Shown here one piece after another: positions 52,431 to 62,795 of a DNA stretch of 64,000 bases. The position numbers were made by a program, and so were the translations under genes. The notes under the pieces were generated by a model. That model was not told the origin of the DNA, did not search any database, and saw only the letters and a program-made list of their open reading frames with translations. Within the stretch, counting starts at the first letter, position 1, and each line of letters starts with the position of its first letter. The stretch is from Modicisalibacter muralis (GTDB taxonomy: Bacteria; Pseudomonadota; Gammaproteobacteria; Pseudomonadales; Halomonadaceae): positions 124,001 through 188,000 of the forward strand of contig NZ_FNGI01000007.1 in assembly GCF_900102945.1 (NCBI RefSeq). Reading direction: 5' to 3'.

Positions 52431-52988
52431 TCAGGATGAACGGCGTGTAAAACGCGGATTGATCATGCGCCGCAGCGTATCGTTACCGTCGTATAGGTGG
52501 TGCTTAAAGGCGGCCAAGGCATGGCCGAGTGCCAGAATCATTAGCGCCCAGGCGGCATACCAATGAATCTCGCCGGCCAGCGTGGCCTGATCGGGTAACT
52601 TCGATATCAGCGCCGGAATCACGAACAGGTCGAAAACGACGATACCCTGGCCCTCGGCGGTGGAGATCAGATAACCGCTGATCAGCACCGTAAAGATCAC
52701 CAGATACAGCAGCCCATGGCCGGCATGCGCCGCCAGCCTTTCCAGGCGCGACCCCAGCGCAGTGGGCGTGGGCTGCACCAGGCGCCAGACGACTCGCAGG
52801 ATCGACAATCCCAGCAGCAGCATGCCAACCGATTTGTGCCACCAGGGCGCGAGTTGATACCAGCTGTCGTAGTAGCTCAATCCGGTCATCCACCAGCCCA
52901 GGGCGAACAGGCCGATAATCGCCAGCGCGCTTATCCAGTGAATCATGATGCTAGCGAGACCCCAGCCCCGCGATGAATCACGCCACAT
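52431..52988 (-). CDS. Cytochrome b561
   Basis: A 185-residue inner-membrane dihaem cytochrome with four hydrophobic helices. Haem-ligand histidines are in IMIHWISALAI, PWWHKSVGM, AGHGLLYLVIF and GEIHWYAAWALMILALGHAL (split). It moves electrons between quinone and a periplasmic acceptor. The ATG at 52988 (MWRDSSRGWG) with AAGGGGG upstream was chosen over 53132, whose added residues include a 5-residue repeat that is better read as DNA repeats. First gene of the pair with yceI. Confidence 0.9.
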   Translation of the reverse strand: MWRDSSRGWGLASIMIHWISALAIIGLFALGWWMTGLSYYDSWYQLAPWWHKSVGMLLLGLSILRVVWRLVQPTPTALGSRLERLAAHAGHGLLYLVIFTVLISGYLISTAEGQGIVVFDLFVIPALISKLPDQATLAGEIHWYAAWALMILALGHALAAFKHHLYDGNDTLRRMINPRFTRRSS

Positions 52989-53315
52989 GCCGCCCCCTTG
53001 TTCTGATACCGCTAGCTCCGATACCGCTAGCATAAGGTTTACCGCGTCGCGACACAGCCGGCAAATGGTGAACCCATCATTTACTGAATGGAAATGATGG
53101 GTAGATTCATTGTTAGCGTTACCGGCCATCATGTCGAACCGTCACATTGACAGTCGCCATGATGTGAATGACATTTAAATAGATCCAAACGGCTTTTTCG
53201 GCGCTGTTTCTCTTGCCAAACCAGGCGCGCCGCCGGGCCCGCCAAGCGCAGGAGCGACGCAGGTCGATCCAATAAGGCTATCGCCTGCGACTCGTTGAAC
53301 CTATGGAGAAGGGTG
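52989..53315. other. Divergent intergenic region with a short tandem repeat
   Basis: About 330 bases between cytochrome b561 and the ABC transporter, with no supported gene. GATACCGCTAGC occurs twice, at 53005-53016 and 53020-53031, a 15-bp period placed 17 bases before the cytochrome start. The remainder shows nothing clear. Confidence 0.6.
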
Positions 53316-53987
53316 TTGGAATTCGAGCTCAATTTCGCGCCGGTTTTCGCTTCCTACGAACTGCTGCTTCAAGGCGCATGGATGACGATTCAGTTGTCCG
53401 CCAGCGCCATGGCGATAGGGTTGGTACTTGCGGTGCTCGGCGCCTGGGCAAAAACCTCGGGGCCGAATTTTCTGCGGGGCGTGGTTTCCGGCTATGTCGA
53501 GATCATTCGCAACACACCGTTTCTAGTGCAGATATTCTTCATCTACTTCGGCCTCCCCTCGCTGGGCCTGAAACTGGACCCGTACAGTGCGGCGCTGCTC
53601 GCGATGGTGATCAACGTCGGCGCCTATGCAACCGAGATCATACGCGCCGGCATTGAATCCATTCACAAGGGGCAACTGGAGGCCGGCTACGCGCTCGGCC
53701 TCAAGCCCAGGCAGAACTTTCGCTATGTCGTGCTCAAGCCGGCATTGCGCACCGTTTACCCTGCGCTCACCAGCCAGTTCATTTTCCTGATGCTGACCTC
53801 CAGCGTCGTCTCGGTCATTTCGGCGGGAGATCTCACCGCCGTGGGCTCCACCATTGGCTCCCAGACCTTCGCCAGCTTCGAGGTCTACTTCGTGATTACG
53901 GCCATGTACTTTGTCATGTCGATCGGGTTTTCGAGCCTGTTCTCGGTGATCGAGCGCGCCGCTTTCAGGTATCCGTCGAACCGCTAG
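53316..53987 (+). CDS. Amino-acid ABC transporter permease 1
   Basis: A 223-residue inner-membrane permease of the polar amino-acid family (HisM/GlnP type) with about five membrane helices. The coupling motif EAGYALGLKPRQNFRYVVLKP is the EAA loop that contacts the ATPase. No ATG is near the start; TTG at 53316 (LEFELNFAPVF) lies seven bases after GGAG, while an upstream TTG at 53295 lacks a site. It is the first gene of a four-gene operon. Confidence 0.85.
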   Translation: MEFELNFAPVFASYELLLQGAWMTIQLSASAMAIGLVLAVLGAWAKTSGPNFLRGVVSGYVEIIRNTPFLVQIFFIYFGLPSLGLKLDPYSAALLAMVINVGAYATEIIRAGIESIHKGQLEAGYALGLKPRQNFRYVVLKPALRTVYPALTSQFIFLMLTSSVVSVISAGDLTAVGSTIGSQTFASFEVYFVITAMYFVMSIGFSSLFSVIERAAFRYPSNR

Positions 53988-53995
53988 GACCCCGT

Positions 53996-54652
53996 ATGCT
54001 GCGATCCTTTGGCTGGAATGAAATCTGGTTCATCGTCACGGCCATCCAGTGGACACTGATACTCTCGGCCATTGCATTTGGCGGTGGCGCGTTGGGCGGA
54101 CTGCTCATCGCTCTGTCTCGTGTATCGAGAACGTCCGTTCTACGACACGCGGCCCAAGGTTTCATTCGCGTCTTCCAGGGGACGCCACTGCTCTTGCAGT
54201 TGTTCGTGATCTTTTTCGGCCTCAACGCCTTCGGGATCGTCGTCCAGCCACTGACCGCGGCATCCATCGCGCTGACGCTGCACGCGAGCGCCTTCCTCGG
54301 CGAAATCTGGCGCGGCTGCATCGAGGCGGTGCCGAAGAGCCAATCCGAGGCATCCTGGTCGATGGGCTTGAGCTACCGCGACCGCATGCGCTACGTGGTT
54401 CTGCCGCAAGCCGCGCGGATCGGCGTGGCGCCGACCGTCGGCTTTCTCGTTCAGTTGCTGAAAGAGACATCGCTCGCCTCGATCATCGGCTTTGTCGAGA
54501 TAACCCGCGCGGGTCAGATCATCAGCAACGTAACTTTCGAGCCGTTCAAGGTATTCAGCCTGGTTGCGGCTCTCTATTTCGTTTTGTGCTGGCCCCTGAC
54601 GCTGTTGGCCAGGCGCATGGAACGACGCTTCGCGTTATCGGGCAGGTCCTGA
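53996..54652 (+). CDS. Amino-acid ABC transporter permease 2
   Basis: A 218-residue permease of the same family as permease 1. The EAA loop reads SEASWSMGLSYRDRMRYVV, followed by LPQAARIGVAP. The pair forms the membrane pore. It begins eight bases after the stop of the first permease and is followed by the binding-protein gene after 70 bases. Confidence 0.9.
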   Translation: MLRSFGWNEIWFIVTAIQWTLILSAIAFGGGALGGLLIALSRVSRTSVLRHAAQGFIRVFQGTPLLLQLFVIFFGLNAFGIVVQPLTAASIALTLHASAFLGEIWRGCIEAVPKSQSEASWSMGLSYRDRMRYVVLPQAARIGVAPTVGFLVQLLKETSLASIIGFVEITRAGQIISNVTFEPFKVFSLVAALYFVLCWPLTLLARRMERRFALSGRS

Positions 54653-54722
54653 TGGATCCGCCCACCCCAGGGTTCGTACGAAAAAGGCTTAGTACAACAA
54701 GAGCGCTACGGAGGAAGACATC

Positions 54723-55544
54723 ATGATGAAATACTTTAGGCACACGCTCGCCACGCTCGCCGCAATCGGCGTCATGGCCGGCACCGGCTTTTCGCCCGCC
54801 CAGGCCCAGACGCTGGAGAAGATCAAGGACAGTGGACAGATGAGCATCGGCATGCTCGTCGACTTTCCGCCCTACGGCATTCTCAACGAACAGAATCAAC
54901 CCGATGGCTACGATGCGGATGTCGCCAAGCTACTCGCCGAAGACATGGGGGCCGAACTGACGCTGGTACCGGTAACCGGGCCGAACCGCATTCCCTATCT
55001 TCTCGGTGGCCGTGTCGATCTGCTGGTCGCGTCGCTTGGCATTACCCCGGACCGCGCCAAGAGAGTGGACTACTCCGAGCCCTACGCCGCGATCGTAGTC
55101 TACCTTTACGGGCAAACGGACATCGACATTCCCGATGCCGAGGCCATGCAGGGCAAGACCATCGGGGTCGCGCGCGGCAGCACTCAGGATGTCGCGGTTA
55201 CCAACCTTGCCCCCGAGGGGGCGACCATTCAGCGCTTTCCCTCCGATGCCGCGGCCGTGCAGGCGCTGCTCGCGGGGCAAGTGCAGGCGGTCGGCGTCTC
55301 GGGTACCGTCATCCACCATATCGAACAGAGAGCGCCCGATCGCTTCGACAAGAAATTCGTTCTTCGCGAACAGGTCCAGTCGATCGCCTTCCGGCCGGGT
55401 GACGACGAACTGCGCGCGCGGGTGAACGAGTTTCTCGGCCGCGTAAAGGAAAATGGCAAGCTTGATGAGGTTCACCAGAAGTGGCTTGATTCGCCGCTAC
55501 CGGATGTGTTGTACGACTACGATAAGGAAATCCCCCACCAGTGA
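54723..55544 (+). CDS. Amino-acid ABC transporter substrate-binding protein
   Basis: A 273-residue periplasmic protein. The signal peptide runs through [20 protein letters not shown], with cleavage near AQA. The mature part has the family opening [39 protein letters not shown] (split) and [15 protein letters not shown]. The Asp in the [10 protein letters not shown] block and the Arg in TPDRAK usually hold the ligand's charged groups, consistent with an alpha-amino acid. Specificity cannot be fixed. GGAGGAAG precedes the start. Confidence 0.9.
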   Translation: MMKYFRHTLATLAAIGVMAGTGFSPAQAQTLEKIKDSGQMSIGMLVDFPPYGILNEQNQPDGYDADVAKLLAEDMGAELTLVPVTGPNRIPYLLGGRVDLLVASLGITPDRAKRVDYSEPYAAIVVYLYGQTDIDIPDAEAMQGKTIGVARGSTQDVAVTNLAPEGATIQRFPSDAAAVQALLAGQVQAVGVSGTVIHHIEQRAPDRFDKKFVLREQVQSIAFRPGDDELRARVNEFLGRVKENGKLDEVHQKWLDSPLPDVLYDYDKEIPHQ

Positions 55545-55560
55545 TCCGGAGGCGCTCACG

Positions 55561-56343
55561 ATGAGCCCGAGTTCAAACGCAGCCGCCGCATCGTCGCGGT
55601 CCGACGACCGGGTGGCGGTGAGAATGGAAGGCGTCGACAAGTGGTTCGGCGACTTTCAGGCGCTCAAGGGCATCGATCTAGAGGTCGCAAACGGCGAGCG
55701 CATCGTCGTTTGCGGCCCCTCGGGGTCCGGCAAGTCGACGCTGATCCGTTGCCTCAACCGGTTGGAGGCGATTCAGCAAGGCAGAATCTTCGTCGACGGC
55801 ATCGAGTTGACCGCGGGCGCGCAAAACGTCGAGGTCATACGCCGTGAAGTCGGCATGGTATTCCAGCAGTTCAATCTGTTCCCGCACATGACCGTGCTCG
55901 AGAACTGCACGCTCGCGCCCATGCGCGTTCGCGGCATGAGCCGGGCGCAAGCCGAGCAGACCGCTCGTGGTTATCTCGAACGGGTTCGAATTCCCGAGCA
56001 GGCCGACAAGTACCCCGCCCAGCTATCCGGCGGCGAGCAACAGCGTGTGGCGATTGCCCGCGCGCTCTGCATGAGCCCCAAGCTCATGCTGTTCGATGAG
56101 CCGACCTCGGCGCTCGACCCGGAAATGGTGAAGGAGGTTCTCGACACGATGCTCGACCTGGCCAACGAGGGCATGACCATGCTCTGCGTCACCCACGAAA
56201 TGGGCTTCGCGCGTCGGGTTGCGGACCGCATCATCTTCATGGATCGCGGCGAGATCGTCGAGGTGGCGCCGCCCGCCGATTTCTTCGAACGGCCCGAGAG
56301 CGAGCGCACGCGGGCCTTCCTTGGGCAGATTTCCACCTACTGA
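55561..56343 (+). CDS. Amino-acid ABC transporter ATP-binding protein
   Basis: A 260-residue ATPase. Walker A is [12 protein letters not shown], the signature is [15 protein letters not shown] and Walker B is [14 protein letters not shown]; the Q-loop is [12 protein letters not shown]. It powers the permease pair upstream. The ATG at 55561 with GGAGG upstream is preferred over 55453, which overlaps the binding protein. Its stop abuts the stop of convergent metZ with no base between and no terminator seen. Confidence 0.93.
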   Translation: MSPSSNAAAASSRSDDRVAVRMEGVDKWFGDFQALKGIDLEVANGERIVVCGPSGSGKSTLIRCLNRLEAIQQGRIFVDGIELTAGAQNVEVIRREVGMVFQQFNLFPHMTVLENCTLAPMRVRGMSRAQAEQTARGYLERVRIPEQADKYPAQLSGGEQQRVAIARALCMSPKLMLFDEPTSALDPEMVKEVLDTMLDLANEGMTMLCVTHEMGFARRVADRIIFMDRGEIVEVAPPADFFERPESERTRAFLGQISTY

Positions 56344-57531
56344 CTAGAGGGCATCGAGCCCGCGCGCCAGATCGCCCTTGAGATCGTCGATATCCTCGAG
56401 CCCCACCGCAATCCGAATCAGCCCTTCGCCGATACCCGCGGCCAGCTTCTGCTCGTCGCTCAGGCGACCATGCGTGGTGGTGGCCGGATGGGTAATGGTG
56501 CTTTTCACGTCGCCCAGGTTGCCGGTGATCGACATCAACCGGGTGGCATCGATGACCGCCCAGGCGCCGTCGCGCCCGCCCTCGATCTCGACACCCAGCA
56601 CCGCGCCGAAGCCGCGCTGCTGGCGCTTGGCCAAGGCATGCTGTGGATGACTCTCGAGACCGCTGTAGTGAACCCGCTCCACCGCCGGGTGCGCTTCCAG
56701 CCACTGCGCCAGCGCCAGGGTGTTTTCACAATGCGCCTTCATGCGAATGCCCAGCGTCTCCAGCCCCTTGAGAAAAACCCACGCATTGAACGGGCTCATG
56801 CAGGGGCCGCAGGTACGCACCACACCCAGCAACTCTTCGAGCTCCTTGTCACGCCCCACCACGGCACCACCGATCGCTCGGCCCTGGCCGTCGAGATACT
56901 TGGTCGCCGAGTGAATGACCAGATCGGCGCCCAGCGCCAGCGGGCGTTGCAGCGCCGGCGTCAAGAAGCAATTGTCGATGGCCAACCATGCCTCGTGACG
57001 ATGGGCGATCTCGGCAAGCGCCGCGATATCGACCAGTTCCGAGAGCGGGTTGGATGGTGTTTCGGCGAACAGCAGCCTGGTGCGCGGCGTCATCGCCGCT
57101 TCCCAGGCGGCGAGATCGCTCGACTCGACATAACGCGTAACGATGCCGAACTTGCCCAGGTATTTGTTGAACAGGCTGACGGTGGAGCCGAACAGGGCGC
57201 GTGAAGCTACGATCTCGTCGCCGGCTTCGAGCAACGCCAAAGCAGTGGAAAGAATCGCCGCCATGCCCGAGCTGGTCGCCACGCAGCGCTCGCCGCCTTC
57301 CAGCGCGGCCAAGCGCTTCTCGAAGGTACGCACCGTGGGATTGGTGAAGCGCGAGTAGATATTGCCGGGCTCTTCACCGCTGAACTTGCGCGCCGCCTCG
57401 GCGGCACTGCCATACACGAAGCTCGAGGTCGGAAATATCGGCTCGCCGTGTTCCTGTTCCGCGGTGCGCGCATGGCCGGCACGCACCGCCAGGGTATCGA
57501 GGCCCGCGCCATGCAGAAAATCGTCGTTCAT
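56344..57531 (-). CDS. metZ: O-succinylhomoserine sulfhydrylase
   Basis: A 395-residue gamma-family PLP enzyme. The PLP lysine is in VIHSATKYLDGQGR, with VASRALFGSTVSLFNKY and the C-terminal SITGNLGDVKSTITHP typical of MetZ. It makes homocysteine from O-succinylhomoserine and sulfide in methionine synthesis. It lies 12 nt after purF, the order conserved in Pseudomonas and relatives, and supports MetZ over cystathionine gamma-synthase. Confidence 0.93.
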   Translation of the reverse strand: MNDDFLHGAGLDTLAVRAGHARTAEQEHGEPIFPTSSFVYGSAAEAARKFSGEEPGNIYSRFTNPTVRTFEKRLAALEGGERCVATSSGMAAILSTALALLEAGDEIVASRALFGSTVSLFNKYLGKFGIVTRYVESSDLAAWEAAMTPRTRLLFAETPSNPLSELVDIAALAEIAHRHEAWLAIDNCFLTPALQRPLALGADLVIHSATKYLDGQGRAIGGAVVGRDKELEELLGVVRTCGPCMSPFNAWVFLKGLETLGIRMKAHCENTLALAQWLEAHPAVERVHYSGLESHPQHALAKRQQRGFGAVLGVEIEGGRDGAWAVIDATRLMSITGNLGDVKSTITHPATTTHGRLSDEQKLAAGIGEGLIRIAVGLEDIDDLKGDLARGLDAL

Positions 57532-57543
57532 CGCCGCCTCCGC

Positions 57544-59061
57544 TCAGTCGAGTTCGTCGTCCTGGTTGTGCATGCCGACCAGCGCGTGATCGCCGGCGCT
57601 CAGGTCCTTGGCGGCATCGTTGCGCGCGGCCTCCAGCACGGCCAGGTAACTGTCGTCGATGTCGCCGGTAATGTACTGGCCATCGAATACCGAGCAGTCG
57701 AACTGCTCGATCTGCGGATTGACCTCGCGACAGGCCGCCTTTAGGTCGTCGATATCCTGGTAGAAGATGCGGTCGGCGCCGATCAGCTCGCCGACCTCCG
57801 CTTCGCTGCGACCGTGCGCGATCAACTCGCTGGCCACCGGCATGTCAATGCCGTAAACGTTGGGGTAACGCACCGGCGGCGCGGCGGAGGCGAAATAGAC
57901 CTTGTTGGCGCCGGCCTCGCGGGCCATCTGGATGATCTGCTTGCAGGTGGTGCCGCGCACGATCGAATCATCGACCAGCAGCACGTTCTTGCCGGCGAAC
58001 TCGATATCGATGGCGTTGAGCTTCTGGCGCACCGACTTCTTGCGCTGGGTCTGCCCGGGCATGATGAAGGTCCGCCCGATGTAGCGATTCTTCATGAAGC
58101 CTTCGCGGAAGGTCACGCCGAGATGCTGGGCGAGTTCCAGCGCCGAGGTGCGCGACGTGTCGGGAATCGGGATGACCACGTCGATATCGTGCTCGGGCCA
58201 TTCCTTGAGGATGCGATCGCCCAGCTTGCGGCCCATCTGCATGCGCGTGCCGTATACGTAGGCGCCGTCGAGAATCGAGTCGGGGCGCGCCAGGTAGACG
58301 TGTTCGAAGATGCACGGCGAGAGTACCGGCCGGTCGGCGCACGACTGGGTGTGAATCTGGCCCTGCATGTCGACGAAGATCGCCTCACCCGGCGCCAGGT
58401 CGCGCGCCAGTTCGAAGCCGCCGACATCCAGCGCCACCGATTCGGAGGCGATCATCACGTCCTGGCTGCCTTCGGTCTCGCGCGTGCCGAAGACCACTGG
58501 ACGAATCCCGTGTGGATCGCGAAAGGCGACCAGGCCGAAACCGTTGATGATCGCCACGGCGGCGTAACCGCCTTGGCAGCGGCGATGCACGCGCCGCACC
58601 GCGTCGAAGATGTCTTCCGGCTCGAGGGTGTGCCCCTGCTTGCCCAGTTCATGGGCGAACACGTTGAGCAATACCTCGGAGTCCGAACTGGTGTTGATAT
58701 GCCGCAGGTCGGTGGAATACAGCTCCTGCTTGAGTTGCTCGGAATTGGTCAGGTTGCCGTTATGCGCCAGGGTCAAGCCATAAGGCGAGTTGACATAGAA
58801 TGGTTGCGATTCCGCCTCGCTCGACGACCCCGCGGTGGGATAGCGGATATGACCGATGCCCAGATTGCCTTTCAGGCGCGTCATATGGCGCGAGTGAAAG
58901 ACATCGCGCACCAGCCCATTGCTCTTGCGCAGCAGGAAGCGTCCGTCGTGCCAAGTCATCATTCCGGCGGCATCCTGCCCCCGGTGCTGAAGCACCGTCA
59001 GCGCATCATACAGCGCCTGATTGACCGCCTGATTGGCCATGAGGCCTACGATACCGCACAT
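57544..59061 (-). CDS. purF: Amidophosphoribosyltransferase
   Basis: A 505-residue first enzyme of purine synthesis, making phosphoribosylamine from PRPP and glutamine. The N-terminal glutaminase uses Cys2 (MCGIVGLM), and RGQDAAGM follows. The PRPP loop is in [17 protein letters not shown]. No propeptide and no iron-sulphur cysteines are seen, as in E. coli PurF. It follows cvpA by 70 nt. Confidence 0.97.
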   Translation of the reverse strand: MCGIVGLMANQAVNQALYDALTVLQHRGQDAAGMMTWHDGRFLLRKSNGLVRDVFHSRHMTRLKGNLGIGHIRYPTAGSSSEAESQPFYVNSPYGLTLAHNGNLTNSEQLKQELYSTDLRHINTSSDSEVLLNVFAHELGKQGHTLEPEDIFDAVRRVHRRCQGGYAAVAIINGFGLVAFRDPHGIRPVVFGTRETEGSQDVMIASESVALDVGGFELARDLAPGEAIFVDMQGQIHTQSCADRPVLSPCIFEHVYLARPDSILDGAYVYGTRMQMGRKLGDRILKEWPEHDIDVVIPIPDTSRTSALELAQHLGVTFREGFMKNRYIGRTFIMPGQTQRKKSVRQKLNAIDIEFAGKNVLLVDDSIVRGTTCKQIIQMAREAGANKVYFASAAPPVRYPNVYGIDMPVASELIAHGRSEAEVGELIGADRIFYQDIDDLKAACREVNPQIEQFDCSVFDGQYITGDIDDSYLAVLEAARNDAAKDLSAGDHALVGMHNQDDELD

Positions 59062-59131
59062 TCCGACTTACCTCGCTTGCAATGAACGACTGGCGCCGAG
59101 CCGGACCCGACACAACTGAATAACGCTTATT

Positions 59132-59734
59132 CTACTCCGCTGCCGGCCCGGCAGGGAGTTCGATAGGCACCTCGACCGGGGCTTCATCGACACGCTGGCG
59201 ACCGATATTGAGCGGCAACGACAGCCCACGTAACTCCCTGGCCGTTTGTGGGTCGCGTTGCTCCCAGGCCGCGACACGACTGATCGCCCAGTCGCGCAAG
59301 CCTTCGAACGAGGGCCGCAGTTCGGCCCGCTGCCAGGCCTGGAGCTGCGCCAGTGGTGTCAGGGTAATCAGCACCGTGGCCAGCACCAGGATGGCGCCAC
59401 CGCGCAATACCCCGAAACCGGCCCCGGCGAGTCGATTGAAAAAACCCATGCCGACCCACTCGATGGCCGCGTGCATGAAACGAATCACCATGCCACACAG
59501 CATGACCACCACGAAGATCACCAGAATGAAGGCAACCACCAGCCGTGCATCCGGGTGGTCGATGAAACCCTCGAGCATGTCGGCCACCGGCTGGGCAAAC
59601 ATCCGCGAGGCCAATAATGCCACGATCCAGGCACCCAACCCCAAGGCTTCGCGTACCAGGCCGCGCGTGAATCCCGCCAACATCGATATCGTCAGTACGG
59701 CGAGAAACACCCAGTCCAGCCAGGTCAGGGTCAT
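59132..59734 (-). CDS. cvpA: CvpA-family membrane protein
   Basis: A 200-residue inner-membrane protein with four hydrophobic segments. It starts LTWLDWVFLAVLTISMLAGF, followed by RGLVREALGLGAW, the CvpA signature. It is required for colicin V production in E. coli and is linked to envelope functions; the mechanism is unclear. Its ATG overlaps the dedD stop (ATGA), and it lies directly before purF, the standard order. Confidence 0.93.
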   Translation of the reverse strand: MTLTWLDWVFLAVLTISMLAGFTRGLVREALGLGAWIVALLASRMFAQPVADMLEGFIDHPDARLVVAFILVIFVVVMLCGMVIRFMHAAIEWVGMGFFNRLAGAGFGVLRGGAILVLATVLITLTPLAQLQAWQRAELRPSFEGLRDWAISRVAAWEQRDPQTARELRGLSLPLNIGRQRVDEAPVEVPIELPAGPAAE

Positions 59735-60417
59735 TCACCCTCCTGAATGCGGATCAGCAGCCCCTGGATGTTGACCTTCTCCTTGAGCACGGTGCGCGCT
59801 TGCTCGCCCGCTTCCGACGAGCCGAAGGGACCGACGTAGACCGTGGTCAGATCGTTGTCGCGCGGCCGACGATAAGCCGTGAAACCCTGGTCATCGAGTT
59901 GCGCCTCGAGCCGTTCGGCATTGCCGGGCTCGCCGAAGCTGCCAACCTGCACCGCCCATTCGCCATTCTCGGCCACCGGCGGCATTGCGCTTGGCGGCTC
60001 GGCTTGGCTCGTCAATTCGGCAATGGGATCGACCTTCTCAGCCTGCTCGGGCTGGGCTTCCGGCTCGGGCTCGGGTTCGGCCCCGGCGTTTTGCTGCGTC
60101 GGCTCAGGCCCAGGCTCGGGCGGCGCTTCCGCTTGCGTCGGCTGCTCGTTCTGAGATTGAGGTGCCGGCGCTTCCGTCATCGGTAGCTGTGCCTCGGGTG
60201 GCAACGCCTGGGGTTGCTGACTGTCGCTCAGACTGGCCGGTGGTTCGGGTTCTTCTACCGGCTGGCGGTCGATATCGATCGGCTGCTCGATGGTCAACAC
60301 CGGCTCTGGTCGCTCATCGCGCTCGGGCGGCTCGTCGAACAACATGGGTATGAAGATCACCGCCAACGCCAGCAGTATCACGGCGCCGCTGATACGTTCG
60401 CGCATCCCGTATTTCAT
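59731..60417 (-). CDS. dedD: SPOR-domain protein DedD
   Basis: A 228-residue cell-division protein. One membrane helix near the N-terminus (GAVILLALAVIFIPML) is followed by a long Pro/Glu/Gln-rich linker and a C-terminal SPOR domain (GEWAVQVGSFGEPGNAERL to the end), which binds denuded septal peptidoglycan. The ATG at 60417 (MKYGMRERISG) overlaps the folC stop; a longer frame to 60561 is a shadow. Confidence 0.92.
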   Translation of the reverse strand: MKYGMRERISGAVILLALAVIFIPMLFDEPPERDERPEPVLTIEQPIDIDRQPVEEPEPPASLSDSQQPQALPPEAQLPMTEAPAPQSQNEQPTQAEAPPEPGPEPTQQNAGAEPEPEPEAQPEQAEKVDPIAELTSQAEPPSAMPPVAENGEWAVQVGSFGEPGNAERLEAQLDDQGFTAYRRPRDNDLTTVYVGPFGSSEAGEQARTVLKEKVNIQGLLIRIQEGE

Positions 60418-61757
60418 GATTCCTCCCTCGCAGCGAGCACCTGCCCCTGGGTGGCGGCATCCGTGCCCCGCGCAATATGCCAGCCGAGAACCTCGGCCAC
60501 GGTATAGAAGGAGCCGCAGACCAACGCCTCGTCGCCCGCCTCTAGCCGCGACGCCAACCACTCGGCGCCGGCTTGCGGCGATGCGGCGCGGTGCAGCACC
60601 GTTTGTCCTTGCGCCTCGAGTAGCGCCGCCAGTTCATCGGCGCTGCGTGGCCGCTCACCGCTCAGGCTCACGGCCACCCAGCCATCTATCCGCGAGGATA
60701 ACGCCTCGATCACGCCCTGGGCATCCTTATCGCCAAGCATGCCCAACAAGCCAATACGCTGGCCCGTGCGTTGCCGTTCGGCCAGGCGCGCCGCCAGATA
60801 CTCAGCGGCATGCGGATTATGCGCCACATCGAGACACCAGTTGCCCAGCCACTGCATGCGACCGGGCAAGCGCACCGTCGAGAATGCCCGACGACAAGAC
60901 GCCACGTCGAGAGCGACCCTCGCCAGCGCCAATGCCTGCAAGGCGCTGGCGGCATTATCCAACGGCAGGCGCGGGTCGGGCAGCGCCTCGAGCACCTGCG
61001 GATTGCCCTGCCCGTCATGGCCAATCCAGCGCCAGTGCAAGGCGGCATCCACCTGGGCGAGACGTTCGACTGCATGACGAAAATCGCCGCCGAGCGCGTG
61101 CACGCCGGCACCCAATTCGGTTGCCACGCGGCGCACGCTGGGCGGCAACCGCTCGCTACCCAGCACCGCCGGGCGAGCCGTGCGCAGAATCCCCGCCTTC
61201 TCGCGACCGATGGCATCGAGATCCGTGCCCAGAAAGGCGGCGTGGTCCTGAGCGACGGTAGTGATCATCGCCACGTCGGCATCGATGATGTTGACGGCGT
61301 CCAGGCGTCCACCCAGCCCCACTTCGAGAATCGTCAAATCCGGGCGACGCTCGGCGATGACCCACAACGCGGCCAGCGTGCCGGCCTCGAAATAGCTCAG
61401 GCTGATTGGCTCGGGCTCGAGCCGCGCCGCCTCGACGCGCTCGAAGCCACGGATCAGCGAGGCGTCATCGGCCTCGACGCCATCGAAGCGCAGGCGCTCG
61501 TTGTAGCGCAGCAGGTGCGGTGAGGTATAAGCGGCGGTAGAGAGCCCGTGTTCACGCGCCAGGGCATCGAGCATGGCGACCGTCGAGCCCTTGCCATTGG
61601 TGCCCGCCACCGTAATGATCCGTTCGCTCAGTCGAGCGTCGAGCAATCCCATGCGACGAGCCACCCTGGCCACGCGCTCGAGGCCAAGGTCGATGCTGAC
61701 GGGATGCTGGCGCTCGAGGCGCGCCAGCCAATCGGTAAGTGTCGCGGAATCGCTCAT
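60414..61757 (-). CDS. folC: Bifunctional folylpolyglutamate / dihydrofolate synthase
   Basis: A 447-residue Mur-ligase-fold enzyme. The P-loop is ITVAGTNGKGSTVAMLD, with YTSPHLLRYNERLR and VGLGGRLDAVNI as family blocks. It adds glutamate to dihydropteroate and to folates. It starts directly after accD with no gap and overlaps dedD, so it is part of the accD-folC-dedD-cvpA-purF operon. Confidence 0.96.
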   Translation of the reverse strand: MSDSATLTDWLARLERQHPVSIDLGLERVARVARRMGLLDARLSERIITVAGTNGKGSTVAMLDALAREHGLSTAAYTSPHLLRYNERLRFDGVEADDASLIRGFERVEAARLEPEPISLSYFEAGTLAALWVIAERRPDLTILEVGLGGRLDAVNIIDADVAMITTVAQDHAAFLGTDLDAIGREKAGILRTARPAVLGSERLPPSVRRVATELGAGVHALGGDFRHAVERLAQVDAALHWRWIGHDGQGNPQVLEALPDPRLPLDNAASALQALALARVALDVASCRRAFSTVRLPGRMQWLGNWCLDVAHNPHAAEYLAARLAERQRTGQRIGLLGMLGDKDAQGVIEALSSRIDGWVAVSLSGERPRSADELAALLEAQGQTVLHRAASPQAGAEWLASRLEAGDEALVCGSFYTVAEVLGWHIARGTDAATQGQVLAAREES

Positions 61758-62702
61758 TCAGCGTTCGGCGTCACGCAGTTCGTCATCCAGCAACACCTCG
61801 TCTTCGACAAGAGGCTCTTCTTCAAGGGTGTCGGCTTCACCCTGCAGTGGCTGGTGGGTCAGCTTGCGCAGCACGCAGCCAAGACGCTCGCGCATTTCCT
61901 GACGGTGCACGATCATGTCCACGACACCGTGCTCGAGCAGAAACTCGCTGCGCTGGAAGCCTTCCGGTAGCTGCTCGCGGACGGTCTGCTCAATGACCCT
62001 CGGCCCGGCAAAGCCGATCAGCGCATAGGGTTCGGCGACGTTGAGATCGCCGAGCATCGCCAGCGACGCCGAGACGCCCCCATAGACGGGATCGGTGAGC
62101 ACCGAGATATACGGCACGCCGGCCTGCTTGAGCTTTTCCAGTGCCGCCGACGTCTTGGCCATCTGCATCAGCGAGAACAGCGCCTCCTGCATGCGCGCCC
62201 CGCCCGAGGCGGAGAAGCACACCAGCGGAATGTTCTCTTCCAGCGCCAGCGTTGCCGCACGCACGAATTTCTCACCGACCACGGCCCCCATCGAGCCGCC
62301 CATGAAGGCGAACTCGAACGACACTGCCACCACCGGCAGGCCGTCCAGCGTGCCGCGCATGGCCAGCAAGGCGTCGTTTTCGCCGGTGGCCCTCTGCGCC
62401 GCCGTCAGGCGATCCTTGTACTTCTTCGAATCGCGAAACTTGAGACGATCGACCGGCTGCAGGTCGCTGGCGAGTTCCTCGCGGCCTTCGGCATCGAAGA
62501 ACCAGTCGAGGCGCTTACGCGCAGTCAAACGCAGGTGATGGTCGCACTTGGGGCATACGTTGTGGTGCTTCTCAAGCTCGGGGAGATAGAGCACCGCGTC
62601 ACACTTGGGGCATTTGCGCCATAGGCCGTCTGGCACGCTGGTACGACGGTCGTTGCGCTGTATGCGCCCTATGGACGGCACGATCTTGTCTAGCCAGCTC
62701 AT
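61758..62702 (-). CDS. accD: Acetyl-CoA carboxylase carboxyltransferase subunit beta
   Basis: A 314-residue subunit that, with AccA, transfers CO2 from biotin to acetyl-CoA. The N-terminal zinc ribbon has two CxxC pairs (KCPKC and VCPKC). The carboxyltransferase fold includes [18 protein letters not shown] and [14 protein letters not shown]. The acidic tail ([16 protein letters not shown]) is longer than the core needs. It precedes folC directly. Confidence 0.97.
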   Translation of the reverse strand: MSWLDKIVPSIGRIQRNDRRTSVPDGLWRKCPKCDAVLYLPELEKHHNVCPKCDHHLRLTARKRLDWFFDAEGREELASDLQPVDRLKFRDSKKYKDRLTAAQRATGENDALLAMRGTLDGLPVVAVSFEFAFMGGSMGAVVGEKFVRAATLALEENIPLVCFSASGGARMQEALFSLMQMAKTSAALEKLKQAGVPYISVLTDPVYGGVSASLAMLGDLNVAEPYALIGFAGPRVIEQTVREQLPEGFQRSEFLLEHGVVDMIVHRQEMRERLGCVLRKLTHQPLQGEADTLEEEPLVEDEVLLDDELRDAER

Positions 62703-62795
62703 AGTCAGAAGGTATCCGTTCTGCTGTCAGTAGCCGCCCGGACGGCACGCCGACCGGGCCTGAAGAGTGTTTGCCGAGAAGGGTCCTGACATGCT

